A stretch of DNA of 64,000 nt from NCBI GenBank assembly GCA_021390615.1, contig JAJEJU010000025.1, positions 248,001 to 312,000 on the forward strand, read 5' to 3'. Under the pieces are notes generated by a model, which was not told where the DNA came from, did not search any database, and was given only the letters and a program-made list of their open reading frames with translations. The stretch is from Rhodanobacteraceae bacterium ZG21-1 (lineage in GTDB: Bacteria; Pseudomonadota; Gammaproteobacteria; Xanthomonadales; Rhodanobacteraceae). Positions 44,794 through 52,734 of this stretch are shown piece after piece; the first letter of the stretch is position 1; each line of letters starts with the position of its first letter. The position numbers and the translations under genes were made by a program.

Positions 44794-46306
44794 ATTGGTT
44801 CCCTTGCTGGCGCTGTGCCTGAGCGGATGCGCCACCTCGGCGTTGCAGATGGCGCCCCCTGCCCCCGATCGGCCGTGGGCGCCCTCGGTGGATGCCTCAG
44901 GTGCGCTAGTCGCGCAAGCCTCGTCGTCGACCGCGCCTCCTGCGCAGGGTTATGTATTGCCGCCCAATCCGGCTGCCGCCACGTTACCGCCGCCACCCAG
45001 CATCGATACGAATCACGTTTACGGCCTCGCCGAGCTTATCGATCTGGCGGGGAGCACCAACCCCGAAACGCGCATCGCATGGAACGACGCCCGCAACGCG
45101 GCATTGGCCGCCGGCATCGCCCGCAGCACTTACCTGCCGCGTGTCAGCGCCACTGCGCTGGCCGGGCGGCAATGGACGGGCACCACGCAATCGGCTTACG
45201 GCCTCTCGCTGGGCCAGGACAACCGCCTCAGCGGTGGCGTCGGCGTGCTCTCGCTGGATTGGCTGCTGTTTGATTTCGGCCAGCGCAAGGCGCTGGTGGA
45301 TGCAGCCGACCAGGCCACGGTGATCGCCGACATCGCCTTCACCGGCGCGCACCAGAAACTGATCCACGACATCAGTCTCGCCTTCTACGCCTATTCGGCC
45401 GTCCGCGCGCGTGCGGACGGTACGGTGAAATCGCTCAAGGACGCGCAGGACATTCTGACCGCCGCCGAAAGCCGCAAGAAGCACGGAGTCGGCACCGTCA
45501 TCGAGATCGCCCAGGCTCGTCAGTTCGTGGCTCAGGCCGAGCTGGCGAAGGTGCGTGCCGACGGCGACGACGCGGAGGCCTACGCCACGCTGCTGTCGGT
45601 GGCCGGGGTGTCGCCGCTGGCGCGCATCCGGCTGGCCGACGTGTCCGGACGCTCGCTGCCTGCCGATCTCGATCAGCCGATCGATCAAGTGCTTTCCACC
45701 GCACTGCAACGCCGGCCCGATGTGCTTGCCGCGATCGCTGCGGAAAAGGCGGCCAACGCCAACGTCCGCATGGCGCAAGCGAGCTTTCTGCCCAAGGTTT
45801 TCCTTTCGGCCTCGGTCAACCGCGCCAGCGGCAGCTTGGCATTGTCCGCGCTGCCCGCGGTCGGCGATCAATCGCCCACGGTCGACTTGGCCAACCACGG
45901 CTGGGGCAAGACCGTCATGCTCGGCGTGACCGTGCCCCTCTACACTGGCGGCGTGAAAAATGCCGAACTGGCGCAAGCACGCAATCGCGCCGATTCGGCG
46001 CAGGAAGCCTTGGAGCGTGCCAAGCTTGGTGCGGCACAGGAAGTGGTGATGGCCTACTCCAAGCTGCACACCAGCCTTGCCGCGATCGCCGCCGCCATGG
46101 CCCTGCGCGACGCCTCGCAAACCACCTACGACGCTGCACTTGCCGCCTTCCGGCACGGCGTGGGCTCGTCCACGGACGTGCTCACGGCGGAGCGTCAGTT
46201 GATCGAAGCACGCGATGCTGTGGCCGATGCACATAGCGCAGCGCTCTCCGCGGCGGCCACTCTGGCATTGACCTGCGGCAATCTCGGGGCCGCACCCAAC
46301 CCATGA
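44759..46306 (+). CDS. Outer-membrane efflux lipoprotein, MdtP-like
   Basis: TolC-type protein of about 515 aa. The start at ATG 44759 lies inside the end of the previous gene; a GTG at 44741 is an alternative. The signal peptide ends in the lipobox LALCLSGC. Paired coiled-coil halves carry SLDWLLFDFGQRKALVDAAD in the first and VPLYTGGVKNAELAQARNRA in the second. It closes the ytcA-mdtNOP-like operon. The second family 2 repeat starts six bases after its stop. Confidence 0.9.
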   Translation: MILEGSSLLRTRLVPLLALCLSGCATSALQMAPPAPDRPWAPSVDASGALVAQASSSTAPPAQGYVLPPNPAAATLPPPPSIDTNHVYGLAELIDLAGSTNPETRIAWNDARNAALAAGIARSTYLPRVSATALAGRQWTGTTQSAYGLSLGQDNRLSGGVGVLSLDWLLFDFGQRKALVDAADQATVIADIAFTGAHQKLIHDISLAFYAYSAVRARADGTVKSLKDAQDILTAAESRKKHGVGTVIEIAQARQFVAQAELAKVRADGDDAEAYATLLSVAGVSPLARIRLADVSGRSLPADLDQPIDQVLSTALQRRPDVLAAIAAEKAANANVRMAQASFLPKVFLSASVNRASGSLALSALPAVGDQSPTVDLANHGWGKTVMLGVTVPLYTGGVKNAELAQARNRADSAQEALERAKLGAAQEVVMAYSKLHTSLAAIAAAMALRDASQTTYDAALAAFRHGVGSSTDVLTAERQLIEARDAVADAHSAALSAAATLALTCGNLGAAPNP

Positions 46307-46311
46307 ATCGT

Positions 46312-46466
46312 GATTGCTGCGAAAAATTGACCTGGACCTTCCGTCGAAAAGTGAACCGACAATTGCAGCGCTGCTTAGCTTGGGTAGTGCGCAGGGGACT
46401 GTAGGAGCTGGCTCAACTTCGACGGGATTGCTGTCCAAGCCCGCTCGATTTTGGATGGAACTCCAC
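46312..46466 (+). repeat. Dispersed repeat, copy 2 of family 2
   Basis: About 155 bases similar to 38708-38856, with the same ordered landmarks (see copy 1). It begins directly after the efflux operon stop and in the same orientation as copy 1. No coding function recognised. Confidence 0.75.
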
Positions 46467-46879
46467 AGCATGCCGTTCCGCCGAAGCCTGTTCGACATCG
46501 GCGACCGTGATCTTTGCACCATCGCTCGCGCCGTGAACATGGCGCAGCAGCCGTGACTCGAGAGCCATGGATCACGTCCTTAGTCGAGCGCCAAGGTGTG
46601 CTGGACTGGCCTGGAGATGGCGGCGCATCCAGCCAATCAGCATCCTCACTTCACCCGGCACCGGCGATGCGAGCCCGCGTTTTTTCAAACAGGGCCCGAT
46701 CCATCCTGCACCTGACCTCGCTACGCTGAGCCAGGTGCTGCAGTTTGCGCCGCACAACCGGCCAACGAGCCGCGCGCGGAAATCCGATTAGATTGAAGTT
46801 CGGCCGCTCACCCTCTACGTATCGTAGGGTTGTGTACAGGCCACCAAGCCAGATCGATAGCGACTGGCAACTGCGGCAT
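46467..46879. other. Intergenic accessory DNA without a recognisable gene
   Basis: About 410 bases between the family 2 repeat and the oxidoreductase remnant. Several short frames exist but none has motifs, a good start or normal composition for this genome. It may hold further fragments of broken genes. Confidence 0.35.
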
Positions 46880-47110
46880 ACGGAATACGCCGGAGTGGTC
46901 GTGGATGACTTCGCCGACGGCTTCGATACCTGGCACGACCGGGCCGTCGATCGGCCCCATCTTGCCCTGCCGCCGATAAATCTCCGCCCGATTCAGACCA
47001 AAAGCACGGACTCGAATCTGCACGTCATTCGCGCACGGCTCGGCAGACGGGATATCGCGCAACTACAGAACGTCCAGGCCGCCGGCACGCTCCAATACAC
47101 AGGCCTTCAT
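46880..47110 (-). pseudogene. 5' remnant of a zinc-type quinone oxidoreductase/alcohol dehydrogenase gene
   Basis: Leftward from ATG 47110 the sequence reads MKACVLERAGGLDVL, then an in-frame TAG at 47063-47065. It resumes in the same frame with RDIPSAEPCANDVQIRVRAF, GLNRAEIYRRQGK and VVPGIEAVGEV, the classic start of MDR-superfamily quinone oxidoreductases. Homology ends abruptly after about 75 codons and the nucleotide-binding domain is absent. So there is both a nonsense codon (probably from CAG, Gln) and a 3' deletion. It starts 9 bases after the SnoaL-like gene, which suggests a former two-gene operon facing the LysR gene. Confidence 0.75.
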
Positions 47111-47118
47111 GGCGCCGC

Positions 47119-47496
47119 TCACGCGCGCGGCTGGGTGGTGGCGAAGAGATAGCGGTGAATCTTCCACGCGCCGTCTTCGCGATGAAACACGAACAGCTCG
47201 TTGTTGCCTTCGGCGACCTCGATGCCGGAGGCAAGGATCCTGGTGCGCCCGGCCGAGCTGGTCCTGGCCCATGCCCAGTCCCCGGCCTCTTCGACTTCGT
47301 GGACAGTGAATTGAACGTCGAGCTTGATGGTGGCGAAAACTTGTTCGTACCCGGCACGCACAGCCTGACGCCCGATCAGAGCCGGTGCGTGTTGCGGCAT
47401 GAACACCGGCTCGCGGCCATAGAGTTCAAGAATGCTGTCGATGTCGTTGGCATTGAGTGCGGTTTCATAGGTCTTCAGGGCGGACAGGATGGTCAC
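47119..47496 (-). CDS. SnoaL-like/DUF4440 polyketide-cyclase-fold protein
   Basis: Protein of 125 aa of the NTF2-like fold. It begins with GTG at 47496 (MTILSALKTYETALNANDID), with GGAG about 8 bases upstream. Characteristic elements are LNANDIDSILELYGREPVF, MPQHAPALIGRQAVRAGYEQ and the terminal WKIHRYLF strand. Members are often small hydrolases, isomerases or binding proteins of unknown substrate. It is divergent from a LysR regulator, which probably controls it, and is followed by the broken oxidoreductase. Confidence 0.85.
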   Translation of the reverse strand: MTILSALKTYETALNANDIDSILELYGREPVFMPQHAPALIGRQAVRAGYEQVFATIKLDVQFTVHEVEEAGDWAWARTSSAGRTRILASGIEVAEGNNELFVFHREDGAWKIHRYLFATTQPRA

Positions 47497-47539
47497 GGTC
47501 GTATCTCCGGAAAGCGCCGTCGTCGTTGGCGGCTGCGGA

Positions 47540-47600
47540 GCACTTTGAATCTATCTATATTGAAAATATATAAATAAAATTGACACTAACACTTTCAAAA
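47540..47600. promoter_or_regulatory. AT-rich divergent promoter between the SnoaL-like and LysR genes
   Basis: Strikingly A/T-rich block, including TATATTGAAAATATATAAAT and ATTGACA, in the 118-base gap between divergently transcribed genes. LysR regulators usually bind such shared promoters; no single operator can be assigned. Confidence 0.5.
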
Positions 47601-47614
47601 ATGACAGGTCTACC

Positions 47615-48508
47615 ATGGACCTCAACGCCGTCCAGATGTTCGTCAATGTGGTGCAGGGCGGCAGCCTGTCGGCCGGCGCCACGCGGCTTGGCCTGCCTCT
47701 CCCGACGGTGAGCCGCAGAATCAGAGAACTGGAACGCCAGCTGCACGTGCAGTTGCTCGAGCGCTCCGTCAAAGGCACGCGCCTGACTGACGCAGGAGCG
47801 CGGCTTTACGAATACGCAGGGCGTGGCATCGAGGTGCTGGAAGAAGCCAGGCAAGCGGTGGTCAATGACCAGGCGCGACTCAAGGGCCGACTGCGCCTTT
47901 CGCTGCCACCGGCCTTCGAACCATGGTGGGATTTATTGGCAGTCTTCCAGCAGCGCTACCCGGATATTCAACTGCAGGTATTCACCACGGAGCGTCGGGT
48001 CGACCTGGTCGAAGACGGGATCGATGTGGCCTTGCGGGTAGGGGCTATCGTGCACGACTCGATGATCGCCCGACGGATACTCTCCTATCGCCACGTATTG
48101 GTTGCAGGCGCCAAGCTCGTCAAGCGGCTGGGTCTGCCCACGTCGGTCGATGCGCTACACCATTTTCCATGCGCCGTCTGGTCGCCTGGCGCCAGCCCCG
48201 CCGGCCGTTGGCGGCTGGGCAAGGAAAGCATCGCGCCACGAAGCGTATTCACCACCAACGACTATGCGCAGCTTCAGCGCCGCGCGCTTGCCGGCGACGT
48301 CGTGACCGAACTTCCGCCCTTCCTCGCAGCTGCCGCGATACGCTCAGGCAAGCTCGTCAGCTTGTTGCCTGAATATCCGTTGCCCGAACAGGAGGTTCAT
48401 CTGCTCTACCCTTCGCACCGACATCCATCGACCATCGTGCGAACCTATCTGGACTTCTGCCAGCAAGAAGCCCATATCGTGGCGGAAGCCATGCATCCGA
48501 CGCGCTGA
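47615..48508 (+). CDS. LysR-family transcriptional regulator
   Basis: Protein of 297 aa. The N-terminal winged helix is MDLNAVQMFVNVVQGGSLSA followed by LGLPLPTVSRRIRELERQLH (residues 1-60). The effector domain starts LKGRLRLSLPPAFEPWWDLL. It probably activates the divergent SnoaL-like gene (and formerly the oxidoreductase) in response to a small molecule. Somewhat lower GC than the surrounding core genes, in keeping with accessory DNA. Confidence 0.92.
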   Translation: MDLNAVQMFVNVVQGGSLSAGATRLGLPLPTVSRRIRELERQLHVQLLERSVKGTRLTDAGARLYEYAGRGIEVLEEARQAVVNDQARLKGRLRLSLPPAFEPWWDLLAVFQQRYPDIQLQVFTTERRVDLVEDGIDVALRVGAIVHDSMIARRILSYRHVLVAGAKLVKRLGLPTSVDALHHFPCAVWSPGASPAGRWRLGKESIAPRSVFTTNDYAQLQRRALAGDVVTELPPFLAAAAIRSGKLVSLLPEYPLPEQEVHLLYPSHRHPSTIVRTYLDFCQQEAHIVAEAMHPTR

Positions 48509-48722
48509 AGACAGGCAGCAGCCTGCCGATAGCGCCGGCATGCGCTGGCAAGCCAAGCACGCGCGGTTCGCCTGATCGGCTCGATTTCGGCATGACGACG
48601 TGGCATCCCTGCCCGGGTGGAGCTCTTTCGCAGATGCGCATACCGGCCTGCCTGCGCCCCTCAACGTCCAAACGTCGCCATCTCTCCTGTCCGATGCCGG
48701 ACTTTGTCACCCGACCCCTGAT

Positions 48723-49691
48723 TCATGCTGGACCGGGCTTGGACAAGCACAGAGACTTTGCCTGCCTGGTTATCGTGAACCGTCGTTGATTCAACGCATA
48801 AAAGCCCAGGATGGCACCGGGCTTCGCCTGCAGGCCGAAGCCCTCAAAGACCGGCAGATCGCTGATGCGGATTTCCATCGGCTTCATGGCCCAGGAGCCG
48901 AGCTTCAAGCCGGAAGCACGGTACAGCCAGGTCGGCGTGCTTATACCCGGCTGCAGTCCTTCCGTGCCCTTGGGCTTGCGTTTGACGCGCGCGTCCTCGG
49001 CAGCGAGTCCCATGGTTTTTGCCGCCGGCCAATTAAGTATGGTTGAGGGGCTTCCCGTATCCACGATTGAAGATGCTTTCTTGCCGTTCGGCAGCGTGAG
49101 GTCAACGACCACGAATCCTTGATCCATCGGCTTGCCATCGGAGCCTATGTTCAAGGCTTCGTTGGGATAACAGACATCCTTCGATTTGAAATCTTCGTCC
49201 GCATCGAAGATCAACTCGCCCCTCGAAAGATCAAACGTCGTGTCATATTGATTGATGACGTCCTGCCCGAGAATTCCATCGATCTTCAGATCTTTCAGAT
49301 CGGCGGCGATCATATCTGTCGGCAAATTGAGCCTGCCGACCCTCAGCGGCTCGACACGGGCGACAAGCATGTTCGAGCTCCCGCCAGATCCGTGCACATG
49401 CAAGGCCGTCTTATGCGTATCGATCCATCCCAATCGCTTGGCCAGAGACAGATCGATAACGCTTGCCCCTGCGGCGGTGTCTACAACGAAGCGCAATGCC
49501 TCCGAGCTTCCCTTGATATGACCTATGACGACCGGGTGCCCTTGATACATCGCCAAGGGCAAGCGCTGAGTGGCCACGAAGGATGTCGAACTGGCCGATG
49601 CGAAAGCAGCGACTGGAGCAGTCAGTAGGAAGCCGAGCAACCTGGCTGCCCGACGCCGGGAGAAAGTGCGATACAGACGGACGGAAATCAT
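48723..49691 (-). CDS. Exported aspartyl protease with two DTG-type motifs
   Basis: Protein of about 322 aa. I start at ATG 49691 (MISVRLYRTFSRRRAARLLG), with AAGG about 10 bases upstream; an in-frame ATG at 49724 adds 11 residues. The signal peptide covers about 40 residues ending FASASS. Two catalytic-type motifs are visible: FVVDTAAGASVIDL and ASSIVDTGSPSTIL, about 140 residues apart. That resembles a fused, two-lobed retropepsin/pepsin arrangement (the first motif has DTA in place of DTG). ILGQDVI and ILGFYAL are the matching flap-opposite strands. The target is unknown. The gene is divergent from a two-component system. Confidence 0.75.
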   Translation of the reverse strand: MISVRLYRTFSRRRAARLLGFLLTAPVAAFASASSTSFVATQRLPLAMYQGHPVVIGHIKGSSEALRFVVDTAAGASVIDLSLAKRLGWIDTHKTALHVHGSGGSSNMLVARVEPLRVGRLNLPTDMIAADLKDLKIDGILGQDVINQYDTTFDLSRGELIFDADEDFKSKDVCYPNEALNIGSDGKPMDQGFVVVDLTLPNGKKASSIVDTGSPSTILNWPAAKTMGLAAEDARVKRKPKGTEGLQPGISTPTWLYRASGLKLGSWAMKPMEIRISDLPVFEGFGLQAKPGAILGFYALNQRRFTITRQAKSLCLSKPGPA

Positions 49692-49780
49692 GTGGATGAG
49701 CCTTGCAAAAATACGAGGCGCCATTGCACAAGATGTGCGTATCCGCCGAATGTCCCGCTTATGTCGTATAACTACATTCC

Positions 49781-49797
49781 TGATACAGAATTGATAC
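49781..49797 (+). promoter_or_regulatory. Direct repeat upstream of the second response regulator
   Basis: TGATAC occurs twice with an 11-base period (49781 and 49792) in the gap between the protease and regulator genes. OmpR-family regulators bind tandem half-sites at this spacing, so autoregulation or control of the protease is possible. Confidence 0.35.
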
Positions 49798-49819
49798 TCG
49801 CCGGGCCCATAATCGCGAT

Positions 49820-50521
49820 ATGAATGGCCGTGAGACCCTGCTCATCGTGGATGACGACGCCAGCATCCGGGATGCCCTGTGCGACTATCTCGGGCGCCAC
49901 GGGTATGTCGTGCATGGCGCATGCGATGGCGTCGAGATGGATGAAGTGCTCGCTCGCAAGCCCGTCGATCTGGTCGTGCTGGACTGGATGATGCCAGGCG
50001 AAGACGGCCTCTCGATCTGTCGACGCCTGCATCAGGGTGGCCAGACGATTCTTATGCTGAGCGCGCTTGCCGACAGCCCGGACCGTATCGTGGGCCTGGA
50101 AGTGGGTGCCGACGACTATCTGTCCAAGCCGTTCGATCCGCGCGAATTGCTGGCCCGCGTCAGGGCTCTGCTCAGGCGACGCGGAAAATCGGAGACCGAG
50201 CCCCCTTCGCAGCATGTGTTCGCCGGCTGGCGGTTTCAGCCCGCGGAACGATTGCTGTGGAATCCCGCCGACGAGCCGGTATCTCTGACCCTGCTGGAAG
50301 CTCGGCTTCTGCAGGCTTTTGTCGAGCGCAGCGGCCGGCTTTTGCGCCGCGACACGCTGCTGCAGCTTACCCGCGGGCTGGATGCCGAGTCCTTCGACCG
50401 TGCCATCGATCTTTCGGTAAGCCGGCTGCGGCGCAAGCTGAGTCGGCCCGATCAGCCCGAGCTGATTGAGACCGTCCGCGGCGAGGGTTACCGCTTTTGC
50501 GTGACCGTGGAGCGGCGATGA
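49820..50521 (+). CDS. OmpR-family response regulator (second system)
   Basis: Regulator of 233 aa. The receiver has DDD (11-13), the phospho-acceptor D55 in LVVLDWMMPGEDGL, and Lys in DDYLSKPFDPREL. The winged-helix domain has LTLLEARLLQAFVERSGRLL and ends RGEGYRFCVTVE. The WMMPGEDG signature resembles the OmpR/CpxR-like branch. Its last codons overlap the start of the kinase gene (ATGA), so both are co-translated. Confidence 0.93.
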   Translation: MNGRETLLIVDDDASIRDALCDYLGRHGYVVHGACDGVEMDEVLARKPVDLVVLDWMMPGEDGLSICRRLHQGGQTILMLSALADSPDRIVGLEVGADDYLSKPFDPRELLARVRALLRRRGKSETEPPSQHVFAGWRFQPAERLLWNPADEPVSLTLLEARLLQAFVERSGRLLRRDTLLQLTRGLDAESFDRAIDLSVSRLRRKLSRPDQPELIETVRGEGYRFCVTVERR

Positions 50522-51882
50522 AGCGGTCCATGCCATTTCTGCTGCACATTGGCGGCCTGACCATCACCACCATTTCGGTGAGCTTGACCATCAGCTTCGC
50601 GATTGCCCTGGCGATGCCCGCTCCCGATTCCGAATCCATGAGCTTGGCCGATGCCATCGGTGCGCTACAACATCCCCATGCTGCAGTCCCCAACGACCTG
50701 ACTCGAACCCTTGAATGTTCTTCTTTAACGGGAGAGCCGGCTCCTTTGATAGCCGGAATAGCTTCCGTGAAACTGGGCACGCCACTGAATGACATTCAAG
50801 CCGTATGGCGGTCTCGGTCATCGGCTTCGAAGCTGCGGCTGGAAGTGGTCCAATCCGGTCACGCCGTCACGAAAGCCTATGACATGCCTGCGGAAGCGAT
50901 TGCTGTACTCACGCAACCTGGTTTCACTCTGCCGGCGTTTGCCCTGGCTCGACGTGAGGCCACGGGTTGTTGGTCGGTCGTCGCGCCATCGCATACGCCG
51001 ATGGAAACCTGGCGCCTACGCATTCTGGCTGCTTTTCTGTCTTGCGCATTGCTCCTGGCCCCGATGGCTTGGTGGGTTGCACGCCGCCTGGTGTCGCCGC
51101 TGAGGCAACTCGCCCTGGGGGCGGCACGTGCCAGCATCGACAATATGGATAAGCCTATTCCGCTCGAGGGCGCTCGGGAGATACGCATCGCCGCTACCGC
51201 GATGAACCGCATGCAGGTGCGTCTGCGTGCGCAGGCAGACGACATGACACGCATGCTGGCTGCGGTGGCTCATGACCTGCGCACGCCATTGACAGGTCTG
51301 CGCCTGCGGGTCGAAACGGCACCACGTGATCAGGCTGTTCGCATGATCGCCGATATCGATCGGATGACCATGATGATCGAGCAGGTGCTGGATTACGCTC
51401 GTGGGCAGTTTCACTCGGAAGCTCACCAATGCATCGATCTCGTGGCGCTCGTCCGCGAGTGCGTTGCCGATGCCAGCACGCTTGATGGGGATGTCGAATT
51501 CACGACGCCCGTCCCAGCGCTTCCGATGATGATGGATGAATTGAGTCTGCGCCGCGCCTTGTCGAATCTTCTGAGCAATGCACTGCGTTATGCAGGTTGC
51601 GCACGAGTTGCCCTCCTTGTGGACGCTGAAAGTGTGTCCGTGGTGATCGATGACGACGGTCCGGGCATCCCCCCCGACCAGCTCGAGCGCCTGCAGCAGC
51701 CCTTTCAGAGACTGGAAGGTTCGCGCAATCGGCGGACTGGTGGAGTCGGGCTCGGGCTGGCCGTTGCACGCACTGCGGCCTTGCGCCACGGCGGGCGACT
51801 CACGCTGGTCAATCGAGTGGAAGGCGGCTTACGCGCCCGCCTCGATATGCCACGCGATTTGTCGACAGGCAGCCTGCACTGA
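50518..51882 (+). CDS. Sensor histidine kinase (second system)
   Basis: Membrane kinase of 454 aa, starting at ATG 50518 inside the regulator stop. Two transmembrane helices (about 7-30 and 167-187) flank a periplasmic domain of about 135 residues; a HAMP region follows. The phospho-acceptor is H252 in VAHDLRTPLTGL. The ATPase domain has the N box (NLLSNALRYAG), the G1 box (DDDGPGIPPDQ) and the G2 box (GGVGLGLAVART). EnvZ-like layout. The signal is unknown; the adjacent protease gene may belong to the same regulon. Confidence 0.93.
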   Translation: MKRSMPFLLHIGGLTITTISVSLTISFAIALAMPAPDSESMSLADAIGALQHPHAAVPNDLTRTLECSSLTGEPAPLIAGIASVKLGTPLNDIQAVWRSRSSASKLRLEVVQSGHAVTKAYDMPAEAIAVLTQPGFTLPAFALARREATGCWSVVAPSHTPMETWRLRILAAFLSCALLLAPMAWWVARRLVSPLRQLALGAARASIDNMDKPIPLEGAREIRIAATAMNRMQVRLRAQADDMTRMLAAVAHDLRTPLTGLRLRVETAPRDQAVRMIADIDRMTMMIEQVLDYARGQFHSEAHQCIDLVALVRECVADASTLDGDVEFTTPVPALPMMMDELSLRRALSNLLSNALRYAGCARVALLVDAESVSVVIDDDGPGIPPDQLERLQQPFQRLEGSRNRRTGGVGLGLAVARTAALRHGGRLTLVNRVEGGLRARLDMPRDLSTGSLH

Positions 51883-52002
51883 CCGTTCTCGCGGCATGGA
51901 ACGAACCACCTTGCTCAGTGCCTCCATAGAGGTTTGTCCATTTCATGGAGTCATGGCAGCAGAGCGATTCATCACCGATCGCCTCACTCGATGAAACCAG
52001 CT

Positions 52003-52695
52003 TCAGGCGGCACCGCTCTGCGGGCTGGCAGCGGCAACGCCCGGCCAGAAGATCAAGGCCGCCACGACGGGCGGCAGCAGAAAGGCCGCCATGCCGAAAT
52101 ACACATAGGCCAATGCCGCCACCGCGCAACCGACCGCGAAGACGCACACGCTCGCCGCCAGTGCAGCGCATCGCTTGCGCGCCACGAGCCTAGCTTCCGC
52201 AGGCAGACCTGGCCGGAGCAGGTCTGCGAGATCCAGCATGATCTGGGTGGTGCTTCCCGTCATCAGCGTGGTGGGCGGGTCCTTCGGGAAGAAGATGCGA
52301 TGGATCGCGTTCTGAATGGCCATGCCGGCCACCAGGGTCATGCCGGTGAGCATGGCCGCCGCGCTGTCGCCGTCACGGAATGGGCCGAGTCGAATGGCGC
52401 ATATCGCCGCGATGACGAAAAGGCCGATTTTTATGGCCGCCAGCACGTTGAGGAAGTTGCTGCCGAACCTCGAAAGGCTGCCGCTGAAAAAGCGCACCAG
52501 CGCCACCACGATGCAGAACATCGGCAGGGCCAGCAGCTTCGTCACGATGCCCGAAGTCCCATGCGCGAGGCTGGCGCCGATGGTGACGAAGTTGCCGGTC
52601 ACATGGGCGGTGAACAAGCCCTGCAAGGCAAGGAAGCCAGCCGTGTCGACATAGCCTCCGTTGAAGGTCAGCAACTTGGGGATGGAAATTTTCAC
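52003..52695 (-). CDS. DUF1275 (YoaK-type) membrane protein
   Basis: Inner-membrane protein of 230 aa with about six helices. The family signature at the N-terminus is FNGGYVDTAGFLALQGLFTA followed by HVTGNFVTIGASLA, and later LVAGMAIQNAIHR. DUF1275 proteins are uncharacterised putative transporters. It is the last gene of the leftward nine-gene operon, 39 bases after the porin gene. Confidence 0.88.
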   Translation of the reverse strand: MKISIPKLLTFNGGYVDTAGFLALQGLFTAHVTGNFVTIGASLAHGTSGIVTKLLALPMFCIVVALVRFFSGSLSRFGSNFLNVLAAIKIGLFVIAAICAIRLGPFRDGDSAAAMLTGMTLVAGMAIQNAIHRIFFPKDPPTTLMTGSTTQIMLDLADLLRPGLPAEARLVARKRCAALAASVCVFAVGCAVAALAYVYFGMAAFLLPPVVAALIFWPGVAAASPQSGAA

Positions 52696-52734
52696 GCCAA
52701 CTCCTTAATTCACTGGGTCAGTCTCTGCACGCCG

